50,253 nt of DNA from Herpetosiphonaceae bacterium. Lineage in GTDB: Bacteria; Chloroflexota; Chloroflexia; Chloroflexales; Kallotenuaceae. Shown here one piece after another: positions 1 through 8,364 of the stretch (positions are counted from its first letter, which is position 1; each line of letters begins with the position of its first letter). The stretch lies in assembly GCA_036374795.1 (NCBI GenBank), contig DASUTC010000190.1, forward strand, positions 1 through 50,253, given 5' to 3'. The position numbers were made by a program, and so were the translations under genes. A model generated the notes under the pieces. That model was given only the letters and a program-made list of their open reading frames with translations, made no database searches and had not been told where the DNA came from.

Positions 1-456
1 CTGCGGGCAGGGATCTTGCAGGAATCCGATCTGCCGCGCTCCTGCATCGACGTGCTAGGCGTCACCCACTCGCAGCGCATCAACACCATGGTCTGCGATC
101 TGATCGACAACAACTGGTGGGCGACCGGCGAGGGTACGCCGCCCGAATCACGCACGATCACGATGAGCCCGGCGATCCTGGAGGCGACGAACACGCTGCG
201 CGAGTTTATGTTTGCGAACGTGTATGTGACGGGACCGGCGAAAGAAGACGACCACAAGGTCTATTTTGTGCTCGGCCAGCTTTTCACGCACTTCATGCAG
301 CATCCCGAAGCGCTGCCCGCCGAACTCCTGGCGATCTGTGATCGGCATGGTGATAATGTCGAATGCGCGGTCGTTGATTATATTGCAGGCATGACCGATC
401 GCTATGCGCTCAAGGTATTTAATCAGATCTATGTGCCGCGCACATGGAGTATGTAA
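1..456 (+). CDS. dgt: dGTPase-like dNTP triphosphohydrolase, C-terminal part
   Basis: The reading frame is open from the first base of the window, so the gene begins upstream and only about 151 codons are present. The visible protein resembles the C-terminal helical part of bacterial deoxyguanosinetriphosphate triphosphohydrolase-like proteins: a stretch reading DYIAGMTDRYAL followed by a short NQIYVPRTW end is typical of that family. The HD-domain metal ligands would lie upstream and cannot be checked. These enzymes cleave dNTPs to the deoxynucleoside and triphosphate in the cytoplasm. dnaG follows on the same strand about 100 bp later, so co-transcription is possible. The TTG at 16 is in frame but inside the gene, not its start. 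Confidence 0.8.
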   Translation: MRAGILQESDLPRSCIDVLGVTHSQRINTMVCDLIDNNWWATGEGTPPESRTITMSPAILEATNTLREFMFANVYVTGPAKEDDHKVYFVLGQLFTHFMQHPEALPAELLAICDRHGDNVECAVVDYIAGMTDRYALKVFNQIYVPRTWSM

Positions 457-558
457 CCTTTATCGATCGGCTACCCGCTCGGCTGTACTCGTCGCGTCGC
501 CTGGGCGCGCATGCGGCTGGAGCAGGTAGGCCGTCCCGAAACGGCGAGTGTCTGCGCT

Positions 559-2499
559 ATGACGGTAACGGATGACATCAAGCAGCGCCTCGACATCGTT
601 GCTCTGATCAACGAGAGCGGTGTTCAACTGCGTAAGGCGGGCCGCAACTTCACCGGCTTCTGCCCGTTCCACCCCAACGCCCGCACACCGGCGTTCTATG
701 TCTTTCCCGACACGCAGAGCTACTACTGCTTCAGTTGCCACGCGGCTGGCGATGTCTTTAACTTTGTGATGGGGCGGCAAGGGCTGGACTTCGGCGATGC
801 GCTGCGGCAGCTTGCTGGGCGCGCGGGTGTTCACCTTGAGCAGCGCACCCCGGAGCGCGAGCAAGAGGACGCCACGCGGGTTCGGCTGCGTCAGATCAAC
901 GAGGACGCGGCGATCTACTGGCAGCATGTGCTGGTGAGCACCCAGAAGGGCCAGATCGGGCGGGCCTACATCGAGCGGCGTGGCCTCACGCAGGCGACGG
1001 TCGAGGCCTGGCAGCTTGGCTACGCTCCCGACGACTGGAGCGATCTGCTGCGCTATCTGACCGATCGCAAGGGCTACCAGCCCGACGAGCTGGAGGCCGC
1101 CGGATTGGTGATCAAGCGCGAGCAGGGCGGCTACTACGATCGCTTCCGCAACCGGCTGATGTTTCCGATCCGCAGCCTCAAGGGCGAGATCATCGGCTTC
1201 GGAGGGCGGGCGCTCGGCGATGATCACGCCAAGTACATGAACACGCCCGAAACGCCGCTCTTTCACAAATCGAGCGTGCTCTACGGCATCGATATGGCCC
1301 GCGAGGCGATCCGCCGCGAAGATGCCGTGGTGGTTGTCGAGGGCTACGTCGATGTGCTGATGGCGCATCAGGCCGGCTTTGCCAACGTCGTCGCGCCGAT
1401 GGGCACCGCGCTGACCGCCGAGCAGGTCGGGATCGTCAAAAAGCTGACGCGCAGCGTCTATCTGGCGCTGGACGCCGACGCCGCCGGGACCAACGCGACG
1501 CTCAAGGGCCTGCAAACGCTGCGTGAGAACATGGACTCCACCGTGGTGCCGGTGCCGACGCCGCAGGGCTATATCCGCTGGGAGCGCGAGCTTGACGGCG
1601 TGATTAAAATTATCGCGCTGCCGCCAGGGCGCGATCCCGACGAGGTGATCCGCGCCAATCCCGACGACTGGCGAGCGCTGGTCGCCGCCGCGCAGCCGCT
1701 GATGGTGTACTACCTCGATCAGCTAACCGACGATCTGGACCTGCGCAGCGCCAAAGGCCGCGCCGATGCGGTGGAGCGTCTCGCGCCGCTGATCGGGGCG
1801 CTGGTAAATCCGGTGGAGCGCGCGCACTACGTGCAACAGTTGGCGCAGAAGCTTGGTCTTGAGGAGCGGCTGATCCGCGATCAGGTCGAGCGTGTGCGGC
1901 GCGGTCGTGGGGTGAATCGCTCGAATCTTGAGATCGGCCCGACCGCAGCTAGTACCTCATTGAGTCGCGAAGACCAACTATTGTCTCTCTTGCTCCGTTT
2001 CCCTGGCGTCCGTTCTGCGGTAGAATCGGAATTGTCAAAGGACATTTCACAATTTCCGGAGATCGTCGGCGACATCCAGGGCTCGGTGGAGGAACCATTG
2101 GTCCACATCGAGAACCAGCAGATCTGGCAAACCTGGCTGCGCCACGCCCAACCGTCCACACCCGATCTAACCGCCTGGCTGGATGCTCTCGACCCGTATC
2201 TTAAGACACACGCGCAGCGCTTGTTAACATATCAGGACACACCTGAGCTGCCCGTGGTCAACCGCCAGTATCACGCTGCCGAGCTTGCTACACGCATCGC
2301 CCAAGAACTTCGCAAAACCGTCGTGATCACTCGTAAGAATCAGCTCAAGGCCATGTATGAGTCAGTGGACGATCCCGAAGACCAGCGGACCCTTGAAAGC
2401 CGTCTTGTGGCGCTCAACAAGTATCAAAATCTGGTGACAGCGCCCCGCCGGAGCACGTTTTACATCGACCTCGGCAATCGTCTTGATCAGTTGAAGTAG
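559..2499 (+). CDS. dnaG: DNA primase
   Basis: Makes RNA primers for DNA replication at the fork, working with the DnaB helicase. I prefer the ATG at 559 over an upstream in-frame ATG at 511, because the protein then begins MTVTDDIKQRLDIV, as DnaG proteins normally do; this gives 646 residues. The N-terminal zinc ribbon has ligands Cys35, His38, Cys57 and Cys60. The TOPRIM core shows VVVVEGYVDV (around residues 257-266, with the catalytic Glu) and YLALDADAAG (around 300-309). The C-terminal third is the less conserved helicase-binding region. The gene lies just upstream of rpoD, an arrangement seen in many bacteria (the macromolecular synthesis operon, here without rpsU). Confidence 0.96.
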   Translation: MTVTDDIKQRLDIVALINESGVQLRKAGRNFTGFCPFHPNARTPAFYVFPDTQSYYCFSCHAAGDVFNFVMGRQGLDFGDALRQLAGRAGVHLEQRTPEREQEDATRVRLRQINEDAAIYWQHVLVSTQKGQIGRAYIERRGLTQATVEAWQLGYAPDDWSDLLRYLTDRKGYQPDELEAAGLVIKREQGGYYDRFRNRLMFPIRSLKGEIIGFGGRALGDDHAKYMNTPETPLFHKSSVLYGIDMAREAIRREDAVVVVEGYVDVLMAHQAGFANVVAPMGTALTAEQVGIVKKLTRSVYLALDADAAGTNATLKGLQTLRENMDSTVVPVPTPQGYIRWERELDGVIKIIALPPGRDPDEVIRANPDDWRALVAAAQPLMVYYLDQLTDDLDLRSAKGRADAVERLAPLIGALVNPVERAHYVQQLAQKLGLEERLIRDQVERVRRGRGVNRSNLEIGPTAASTSLSREDQLLSLLLRFPGVRSAVESELSKDISQFPEIVGDIQGSVEEPLVHIENQQIWQTWLRHAQPSTPDLTAWLDALDPYLKTHAQRLLTYQDTPELPVVNRQYHAAELATRIAQELRKTVVITRKNQLKAMYESVDDPEDQRTLESRLVALNKYQNLVTAPRRSTFYIDLGNRLDQLK

Positions 2500-2574
2500 C
2501 ATGTTCACCAGCTTTGGACATCGTTTGTTCTTGATCTTTCGCCCTATGCATCTTGGCTGAGGAGACATCATCGT

Positions 2575-4254
2575 ATGGCTGACCACGATCTTGATTTAAC
2601 TGAAGACTTAGGATATACCCCGTCCCAGACAGCCGAGACTGCATTGGAGGAAGTTGCTGCGGCTGAGGCGGTTCATTCGCTCGAGCAGTTGATCCAGCGC
2701 GGTAAGGAGCGCGGCAAGGTCACGCAAGAAGAGATCATGCAGCTTGTCGCCCAGCCGGAAGAAAACCTGGATCAGCTTGAGGAGATCTACGAGGCGCTGA
2801 CCAAGGCCGGGATCACGATCATCGACGAGCTGGTCGAGGAGGAAGATTTCACGCTGGATATCGATCTCGACCCGATCGTGATCGTCGGCGACGTGCTCGA
2901 TCACTCCGATCCCGGCGTCGGCGATAGCGTGCGCATGTATCTGTACGAGATCGGGCGCGTCGCGCTGCTGACCGGCGATCAGGAGGCGCGGCTGGCGCGG
3001 CAGATCGAGCAGGGCGAGAAAGCCGAGGCCAAGCTCAAGCGTCTGACCGACCCGCACTCGGCTGAGGCCGCCGACCTGCGCCGGGCGATCGAGGTGGCGC
3101 AGGAGGCGCGCGCCGCGCTGACCAACGCGAACCTGCGGCTGGTGGTCAGCGTCGCCAAGAAGTATATGAATCGCGGCCTGTCGCTGATGGATCTTGTCCA
3201 GGAGGGCAACATGGGCCTGCTGCGCGCCGTCGAGAAGTTCGACTACCGCAAAGGCTACAAGTTCTCAACCTACGCGACGTGGTGGATTCGCCAGGCGATC
3301 ACTCGCGCCATCGCGGACCAGGCCCGCACGATCCGCATTCCGGTTCACATGGTCGAGACGATCAACCGGCTGATGAAGATCAGCCGCCATCTGGTACAGG
3401 AGCTTGACCGCGAGCCGACGATGATGGAGCTGGCGCTGGAATGCCGTATTCCCAGCATTCTGACCGAGCAGCAGCGCCTGATGTACCAGTTGATGCCCTC
3501 GCAGTTGGACGAGGATTGTGTCGGGGCGTACGATCCCCAGATGATCCAGAGCCTCAAGCGCGCCGCCGATCGCGTCCAGAATGTCATGGCGACCGGCGAT
3601 GTCAACAATCCGACCTACGTGCGGCTGAAGGAGACACAGACGTATCTCCAGCGGGTGCTGCGCCGCGTGCCGAGGCCGGAGGAGATCGCGCTGGAGTGCC
3701 ATCAGCCCGATATTTTGCCGGAGCAGATTCGCATCCGGTTGCAGACCAGCCCGGCGATCATCAATCCACAGTCCAAGCACTACGATGTGAGCATGCGCCA
3801 GTTGCTTGAGCGGGCCGCCAACAAGGTCCGCGATATTCACAAGGCGGCGCAGGAGCCTGTATCGCTGGAAACGCCCGTGGGGCAGGAAGAAGATAGCAGC
3901 CTGGGCGACTTCATCGAGGACTCGAAGGTCGAAGCGCCGTCGGACGCGGCGGCCAACCAGATGCGCAAGGAGGCGGTCGAGCAGGTGCTCGATCAGCTCA
4001 ACGAGCGCGAGCGGCTGGTCATCAAGCTGCGCTATGGGCTGCATCTGACCGATGAGGAGCGGCGCATGCTGCTCGATCTGCCCTCGCGCAAAAAGTACGA
4101 TTTCCAGATCGAGGGCGGGCGGCATAATACGCTGGAAGATGTCGGCAAGATCTTCGATGTCACGCGCGAGCGGATCAGGCAGATCGAGGTCAAAGCGCTG
4201 CGCAAGCTCAGGCATCCCAAGCTCGGCAAGAAGCTCCGCGATTATCTTGAATAG
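2575..4254 (+). CDS. rpoD: RNA polymerase primary sigma factor (RpoD/SigA) with internal duplication
   Basis: Directs core RNA polymerase to housekeeping promoters. 559 residues. Region 1.2 begins near [10 protein letters not shown] (119-128). Region 2 is canonical ([16 protein letters not shown] and [16 protein letters not shown]). The C-terminal helix-turn-helix reads [20 protein letters not shown]. Two oddities are clear. Between region 3.0 and the region 3.2 motif [11 protein letters not shown] there are about 80 extra residues, built as a second degenerate copy of region 3 (copy A about 264-343, copy B about 350-424). About 23 extra residues (about 490-514) also split region 4.1, between KLRYGL and [14 protein letters not shown]. 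The GAGGAG ribosome site at about 2560 supports the start. It follows dnaG by 75 bp. Confidence 0.95.
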   Translation: MADHDLDLTEDLGYTPSQTAETALEEVAAAEAVHSLEQLIQRGKERGKVTQEEIMQLVAQPEENLDQLEEIYEALTKAGITIIDELVEEEDFTLDIDLDPIVIVGDVLDHSDPGVGDSVRMYLYEIGRVALLTGDQEARLARQIEQGEKAEAKLKRLTDPHSAEAADLRRAIEVAQEARAALTNANLRLVVSVAKKYMNRGLSLMDLVQEGNMGLLRAVEKFDYRKGYKFSTYATWWIRQAITRAIADQARTIRIPVHMVETINRLMKISRHLVQELDREPTMMELALECRIPSILTEQQRLMYQLMPSQLDEDCVGAYDPQMIQSLKRAADRVQNVMATGDVNNPTYVRLKETQTYLQRVLRRVPRPEEIALECHQPDILPEQIRIRLQTSPAIINPQSKHYDVSMRQLLERAANKVRDIHKAAQEPVSLETPVGQEEDSSLGDFIEDSKVEAPSDAAANQMRKEAVEQVLDQLNERERLVIKLRYGLHLTDEERRMLLDLPSRKKYDFQIEGGRHNTLEDVGKIFDVTRERIRQIEVKALRKLRHPKLGKKLRDYLE

Positions 4255-4292
4255 AAACGACTCCTCGATCGAGCGCACGTGCGGAATCAGAC

Positions 4293-4315
4293 AAGGACGG
4301 GAAATTCCCGTCCTT
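4293..4315. terminator. Hairpin between convergent rpoD and oxidoreductase genes
   Basis: Perfect 10-bp inverted repeat AAGGACGGGA / TCCCGTCCTT with a 3-nt loop, lying in the gap between two converging genes. No strong T tract follows on either strand. A bidirectional terminator is the likely role. Confidence 0.6.
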
Positions 4316-4340
4316 AGTCGTGTCTAATCCTGGTCCGTGC

Positions 4341-5366
4341 TCATCGCGCCGCGATCCGCTCTGCCACTTTCCAGCCCTGCTCGATCGCGAGGTGAACGCG
4401 GCCCTGGCCCGCCGTGTAGTCGCCAGCGAAGAATAGCCCGCCGATCGCGCTGTTGAGCGTCTCGAAGTCGGCGCGACCGTCGGGCAGGGCGTAGCGCCAG
4501 CCCTGCCGATCCGACCACAGCGGCGCGCGCAGGCTTTCTTCGAGCAGGCTGCCGACCAGCTCCGCGACCTGCTCTGCCAGCAGCGGGGGCGGGTCGTTCC
4601 AGTGCGCGACGCTCCACTCAGGGGCCATCTGCGCGATCAGCACGTGCTGATCGGCACTGCTCCGGCCGGGCTTGAGGTGCTCGTAGGCCAGCCACGAGAT
4701 CGGGTGCTGCCGATCGGTGTTGACCAGCGCGTAGAACGGACGCGAGCGCAGCCGTGGCGGATAGCCCAGCGTCACCGAGAGACAGGCGCGATACGTCACC
4801 TTGTCCAGCTCGGCCAGGATCGTCGTCTGCGCCGTGCGAGAGAGCGCGCTCGCGGCGATCAGGTCGCGCGTCTGCGGCGCTGGCGGCGTGAGCAGAACGG
4901 CATCCGTCGCGCCGACAATCGTATCCTGCTCGTCGAAGAGGATATACGAGCCGTTGGCCTGCGCGATGCGGCTGATGCGCGTCGTGAGGCGCAGATCGAG
5001 GCCATGCGCCAGCTCTTTGGCAAGCCGGGTAATGCCGTCGACGTAGGTCCACTTGGGATCGCGGTTTTGGGCGTGATCGCCCTCGGCGATGCGATTGTGC
5101 CGGTCGAAGGTCCAGACCGGCAGCGCAATATCAACGGGCGCGGTGGGCAGCGTGTGCCGCAGCAGCGCTTCGAGCTCCGGCGTCGGCGCTTTGACGTACT
5201 GCGCGCCGTGGTCGAAGGTCGCGCCGTGTGCCCGTCGTGTCGCGGCTCGCCCACCGACGCCCCGGCTTTTCTCGAATACGACGATCTCAAGCCCCGAACC
5301 AAGGCTGCGCAGCCTGTGCGCGGCGGCCAGTCCCGCGACGCCTGCTCCAATGATCGCCAGCTTCAT
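4341..5366 (-). CDS. FAD-dependent oxidoreductase, renalase/amine-oxidase-like
   Basis: 341 residues. The N-terminus is a clear dinucleotide-binding Rossmann motif: IIGAGVAGLAAAHRLRSLG, followed by the acidic strand end VVFEKSRGVGGRAATR. This is the pattern of the flavin amine oxidase, renalase and protoporphyrinogen oxidase-like superfamily. The C-terminus has the second FAD motif, GLFFAGDYTAGQGRVHLAIE. The overall size fits the renalase-like bacterial NAD(P)-binding proteins, which oxidise wrongly reduced nicotinamide isomers or unknown small molecules. The substrate cannot be told from sequence. It follows the GNAT gene by 6 bp on the same strand, so the two are probably co-transcribed. 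No signal peptide is seen. Confidence 0.85.
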   Translation of the reverse strand: MKLAIIGAGVAGLAAAHRLRSLGSGLEIVVFEKSRGVGGRAATRRAHGATFDHGAQYVKAPTPELEALLRHTLPTAPVDIALPVWTFDRHNRIAEGDHAQNRDPKWTYVDGITRLAKELAHGLDLRLTTRISRIAQANGSYILFDEQDTIVGATDAVLLTPPAPQTRDLIAASALSRTAQTTILAELDKVTYRACLSVTLGYPPRLRSRPFYALVNTDRQHPISWLAYEHLKPGRSSADQHVLIAQMAPEWSVAHWNDPPPLLAEQVAELVGSLLEESLRAPLWSDRQGWRYALPDGRADFETLNSAIGGLFFAGDYTAGQGRVHLAIEQGWKVAERIAAR

Positions 5367-5372
5367 CGCTCG

Positions 5373-5849
5373 CTACCTCGCATGATCGGTCAGGTCGTAG
5401 GAGAAGACCAGCATATCGCGGATCTGGATGCCGTTCTCGTAGCGCGGCTCGCGGTAGTACCGAAAGTAGTCGTGGCGGATGTGGTCCATCCGAAAGCCGA
5501 CTTTTTGGTAAAACGCGATGTTCGAGATGCTGCTGTTAGCGGTCCCGACCAGCATACGCTTTTTGCGGCGGCGTCTGGCCTCGGCGAGCAGCCAGGCAAG
5601 CAGGTGCTTGCCCAGGCCCTGGCCCTGCCGCCCCTCGACGATCGCCAGCTCTTGCAGCTCGCACGGCTCGTCGTTCCAGCGCATCGTGGCCGCGCCCACA
5701 AGCTGCCCGTCGTCGTCCATGCGATAGACGGTATCGACCAGATGCGCCAGGCCCCAGCGCAGCGCCCGCTCGGACTCTTCCGCCAGCAGCAGCACCGGGA
5801 TCACGGCCTCGATCTGATCCCCTTGCACTTCGCGAATGACGATCGCCAT
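5373..5849 (-). CDS. GNAT family N-acetyltransferase
   Basis: 158 residues from the preferred ATG at 5849, which has AAAGGGCGG just upstream; a TTG seven codons earlier is possible. The acetyl-CoA pyrophosphate loop is visible as VEGRQGQGLGKHLLAWLLAEA, shortened here to its key RQGQGLGK element, at about residues 85-92. It is followed by NIAFYQKVGFR, the usual motif B. Such enzymes transfer an acetyl group from acetyl-CoA to an amine, but the acceptor is unknown. The gene sits between a terminator of the M16 peptidase gene and the renalase-like gene, and is likely the first gene of that two-gene unit. Confidence 0.85.
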   Translation of the reverse strand: MAIVIREVQGDQIEAVIPVLLLAEESERALRWGLAHLVDTVYRMDDDGQLVGAATMRWNDEPCELQELAIVEGRQGQGLGKHLLAWLLAEARRRRKKRMLVGTANSSISNIAFYQKVGFRMDHIRHDYFRYYREPRYENGIQIRDMLVFSYDLTDHAR

Positions 5850-5886
5850 ATCCGCCCTTTGTTTCTCCAACCCAGCCTCGTCCTAG

Positions 5887-5915
5887 AAAAATGACGTGGG
5901 GATCTTCCCCACGTC
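5887..5915 (-). terminator. Rho-independent terminator of the M16 peptidase gene
   Basis: Inverted repeat GACGTGGGG / CCCCACGTC (5893-5901 and 5907-5915) with a closing A-T pair. Read on the minus strand it is followed after two bases by TTTTT (5891-5887). It sits just beyond the stop codon of the peptidase. Confidence 0.8.
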
Positions 5916-5948
5916 CCCGGTTTGCATGCTGCTCTACGTACGCCGCGT

Positions 5949-7217
5949 TTAGATGTCGAGCAGGCTGGCAAACAGCGCCTCGTCGTCGTACGGGCCGATC
6001 ACCGCCAGATAGAGCGCGGCGGGCGTGATCAGCCGCTGCGCCACACGCAGCACGTCCTCGCGCGTCACCGCCTCGATCTCGGCGACGACCTGCTCGACCG
6101 GAATCACCGTGTCGTAGCGCAGGATGTGCGAGCCGTTGCGCGAGGCGACCGACCACGTATCCTCAAGGCCGATCAGCATGCCGCCCTTGACCTGCTCTTT
6201 GACGCGCTGAAGCTCCTGCTCGGTGATGCCGTCTTCGCGCACCTTGCGCAGCTCCGTCAGGCACGCGACGATCGCGTCCTGCACTTTGCCCAGCTCCACG
6301 CCGCCGCTGATGACCCACTTACCGGCGTCGTTGAACTCGGCGGTGTAGGAGTAGACCGAGTAGGCCAGCCCGCGCTCTTCGCGAATCTCCTGAAAGAGCC
6401 GCGAGGCCATGCCGCTGCCGAGGATCGAGTTGAGCACCTGGAGCGGACGGCGATCGGGATCGGTGTAAGGCAGCGCTGGCAGGCCCAGGCAGAAGTTCGC
6501 CTGCTCGGTGCTCTTGGTCAGCAGCCGCACCCGGCTCTGCCGCTGCGGGCCGCGCGATGGCTCCGGCTCGAAGCGCTGGCCGCTGCGGTAGCTGTGCAGC
6601 GCCTTGGTCCAGGTATCGACCATCTCATCGGTCGAGATGTTGCCCGCGATCGATACGACCGTGTTGGGATAGGTGTAGTGCTGGTCTTTGTAGCCGATCA
6701 GATTGTCGCGCGTGATGCCGCTCACGGTTTCCGCCGTGCCCGCGATGTCGCGTCCGAGCGCCTGATCGCCCCACATCGTCTCATCCAGGAGCTGGTGAAC
6801 CCAATCGCCGGGCGAGTCCAGGCTCATGTTGATCTCTTCGATGATGACCCGCCGCTCTTTCTCGATCTCCTTCTCGTCGAAGAGCGAGTTGAGCAGCATA
6901 TCGCTCAGCGTGTCGACGGCGCGATCGAAGTGGATGTCGGCGACTTTCGCGTAGTAGCAGGTCGAGTCGTATGAGGTGTAGGCGTTGAGCATGCCGCCGA
7001 TGCCTTCGATCGCCTCGCTGATCTGCTTGGCGTTACGCCTGGACGTGCCCTTGAAGAACATGTGCTCCAAGAAATGCGACACGCCGCTCAGCGGCGCTGG
7101 CTCGTAGCGCGAGCCGACTTTCGTAAAAACGCCCATCGACACGGAGTGCGTATGCGGCATCTCCTCGGCAATGATCCGTAGTCCGTTTGGAAGATCGATT
7201 TTGGTGTACGGCGACAT
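5949..7217 (-). CDS. M16 family zinc metallopeptidase (processing peptidase-like)
   Basis: About 422 residues. The inverted zinc motif HFLEH is present near residue 48 (GVSHFLEHMFFKGTS), and the downstream glutamate lies in EKERRVIIEEINM, the standard M16 layout. A second inactive half-domain of about 200 residues follows (GLPALPYTDPDRRPLQVLNSILGSGMASRLFQ, of which the SRLFQ element is typical). This is the M16B type that forms a dimeric clam-shell and degrades or processes peptides; bacterial members are often annotated as insulinase-like or PqqL/YmxG-like. I chose the ATG at 7217 because AAAGGTG precedes it by five bases. An in-frame ATG at 7232 is less likely. Confidence 0.9.
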   Translation of the reverse strand: MSPYTKIDLPNGLRIIAEEMPHTHSVSMGVFTKVGSRYEPAPLSGVSHFLEHMFFKGTSRRNAKQISEAIEGIGGMLNAYTSYDSTCYYAKVADIHFDRAVDTLSDMLLNSLFDEKEIEKERRVIIEEINMSLDSPGDWVHQLLDETMWGDQALGRDIAGTAETVSGITRDNLIGYKDQHYTYPNTVVSIAGNISTDEMVDTWTKALHSYRSGQRFEPEPSRGPQRQSRVRLLTKSTEQANFCLGLPALPYTDPDRRPLQVLNSILGSGMASRLFQEIREERGLAYSVYSYTAEFNDAGKWVISGGVELGKVQDAIVACLTELRKVREDGITEQELQRVKEQVKGGMLIGLEDTWSVASRNGSHILRYDTVIPVEQVVAEIEAVTREDVLRVAQRLITPAALYLAVIGPYDDEALFASLLDI

Positions 7218-7283
7218 AGACACCTTTCTCATATTGTCAAGTTACAACGATACCACGTCTGGACGATCGTTGTCGTGCCAGAT

Positions 7284-7766
7284 TTAGCCCAGTGCTTCTA
7301 TGATCAGCGCTAAAGCGCGCAGCGCGGTCTGCTGTTTGTTGGCATGACGATCGCCCTCGAACACGTAGTGGCGGCTCAGCGTTGTCTCAGGTGTGACCAC
7401 GCAGATATGTACCAGCCCGACCGGCTTCTCGGCTGTGCCGCCGCCAGGACCGGCGATGCCGGTCGTCGCGACGCCCACCGAGGCTTGCAGGCGCTCGCGC
7501 ACGCCCTGCGCCATCGCGCGCGCCGTCGCCTCGCTGACCGCGCCCTCGGTTTCCAGGATCGTCTGGGGCACGCCCAGATGGCGCTGCTTGACGGCGTTGC
7601 TGTAGGCGACGATCCCGCCCAGGTAGTAGGCCGAGCTTCCCGCGATCTCGGTCAGCAGATGCCCGATCAGCCCGCCGGTACACGACTCGGCGGTGGCGAT
7701 GGTCCAGCGGCGCTGTGTCAGGGCCGCGCCGGCCTGTTGCGCCTGCTCGATAGCGGATGCTGTCAT
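7284..7766 (-). CDS. pncC: PncC / CinA C-terminal nicotinamide-nucleotide amidase
   Basis: 160 residues matching the stand-alone CinA C-terminal domain. It shows the family signatures ATAESCTGGLIGHLLTEIAG (about 23-42), YSNAVKQRHLGV, and TTGIAGPGGGTAEKPVGLV. The enzyme deamidates nicotinamide mononucleotide to nicotinate mononucleotide in NAD salvage. The N-terminal molybdopterin-like domain of full CinA is absent. The start at 7766 lies only six bases after a good -10 element (TATACT) and has no ribosome site, so the mRNA is probably leaderless. An in-frame ATG at 7790 lies upstream of that -10 element and is unlikely. The gene is divergent from tsaE. Confidence 0.9.
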   Translation of the reverse strand: MTASAIEQAQQAGAALTQRRWTIATAESCTGGLIGHLLTEIAGSSAYYLGGIVAYSNAVKQRHLGVPQTILETEGAVSEATARAMAQGVRERLQASVGVATTGIAGPGGGTAEKPVGLVHICVVTPETTLSRHYVFEGDRHANKQQTALRALALIIEALG

Positions 7767-7772
7767 GCAGGC

Positions 7773-7781
7773 AGTATACCA
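7773..7781 (-). promoter_or_regulatory. Extended -10 promoter of pncC (leaderless)
   Basis: On the minus strand TGG-TATACT (extended -10) is followed by GCCTGC and then the ATG. No good -35 is seen. The start point predicted from the -10 falls at or next to the start codon. Confidence 0.6.
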
Positions 7782-7805
7782 TCTGATCATAGGATCTGTG
7801 GCTGT

Positions 7806-7835
7806 TTGAAGCTAGCCGATCGGATGTGCTACAAT
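7806..7835 (+). promoter_or_regulatory. Promoter of tsaE (leaderless)
   Basis: TTGAAG (7806-7811), an 18-bp spacer, then TACAAT (7830-7835), followed by GCGCTGC and the ATG at 7843. Transcription would start within a base or two of the start codon. Confidence 0.65.
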
Positions 7836-7842
7836 GCGCTGC

Positions 7843-8364
7843 ATGTCGCACGCAAACACCGCGTCACCGGCGACGCTGGACCTGATCAGTCACAGCGAAG
7901 CAGACACGATCGCGTTCGGACGGCGGCTCGGCGCGCTGCTCCAGCCCGGCGATCTCGTGCTGCTCTTCGCGCCGTTCGGCGCAGGCAAGACCCACCTGAC
8001 GAAAGGGATTGCCGGGGCGCTCGGCGTTGACGAGGCCGACGTGAATAGTCCCTCTTTTGTTCTGATCAACGAGTACCAGGCGGATCGTGCCCACGGTCGC
8101 ACGCCGATCTACCATGTCGATCTGTACCGCATCGAAACGCCCGACGAGCTGGCGACGATCGGGCTGGACGATGTGATCGCCGGTCATGGCATCGCGGTGA
8201 TCGAGTGGGCCGAGCGCGCGGCAGGCTGGTTTCCGCACGAGCACCTGGCGATCGAGATCACGCATCAGGGCGAAACCGAACGCCGGATCAGCGTGCGGCC
8301 TCGCGGCGCGCGCTACGCCGCGCTGGTCGAGCAACTGCGGCCCGCATCAAGCCTATGCTATTAG
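7843..8364 (+). CDS. tsaE: tRNA threonylcarbamoyladenosine biosynthesis ATPase TsaE
   Basis: 173 residues. TsaE is the small ATPase that works with TsaB and TsaD to place the t6A modification at position 37 of ANN-reading tRNAs. The P-loop is FGAGKTHL with Lys49. The family motifs SPSFVLINEY and HVDLYRI follow, then VIEWAERA near residue 125. The ATG at 7843 is preferred to the one at 7834, because the latter overlaps the -10 box. No ribosome site is present, in keeping with a leaderless transcript. tsaB overlaps its end by 10 bp, so translation is coupled. Confidence 0.92.
   Translation: MSHANTASPATLDLISHSEADTIAFGRRLGALLQPGDLVLLFAPFGAGKTHLTKGIAGALGVDEADVNSPSFVLINEYQADRAHGRTPIYHVDLYRIETPDELATIGLDDVIAGHGIAVIEWAERAAGWFPHEHLAIEITHQGETERRISVRPRGARYAALVEQLRPASSLCY

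Noticed and set aside
457-558. Possible short gene or hairpin between dgt and dnaG
   Set aside because: Only a 5-bp stem and the upstream extension of the dnaG frame; nothing that can be supported.
460-1515. Long minus-strand frame opposite dnaG
   Set aside because: A mirror of the high-GC dnaG codons: rich in Arg, Ala, His and Leu, no recognisable motif, no ribosome site.
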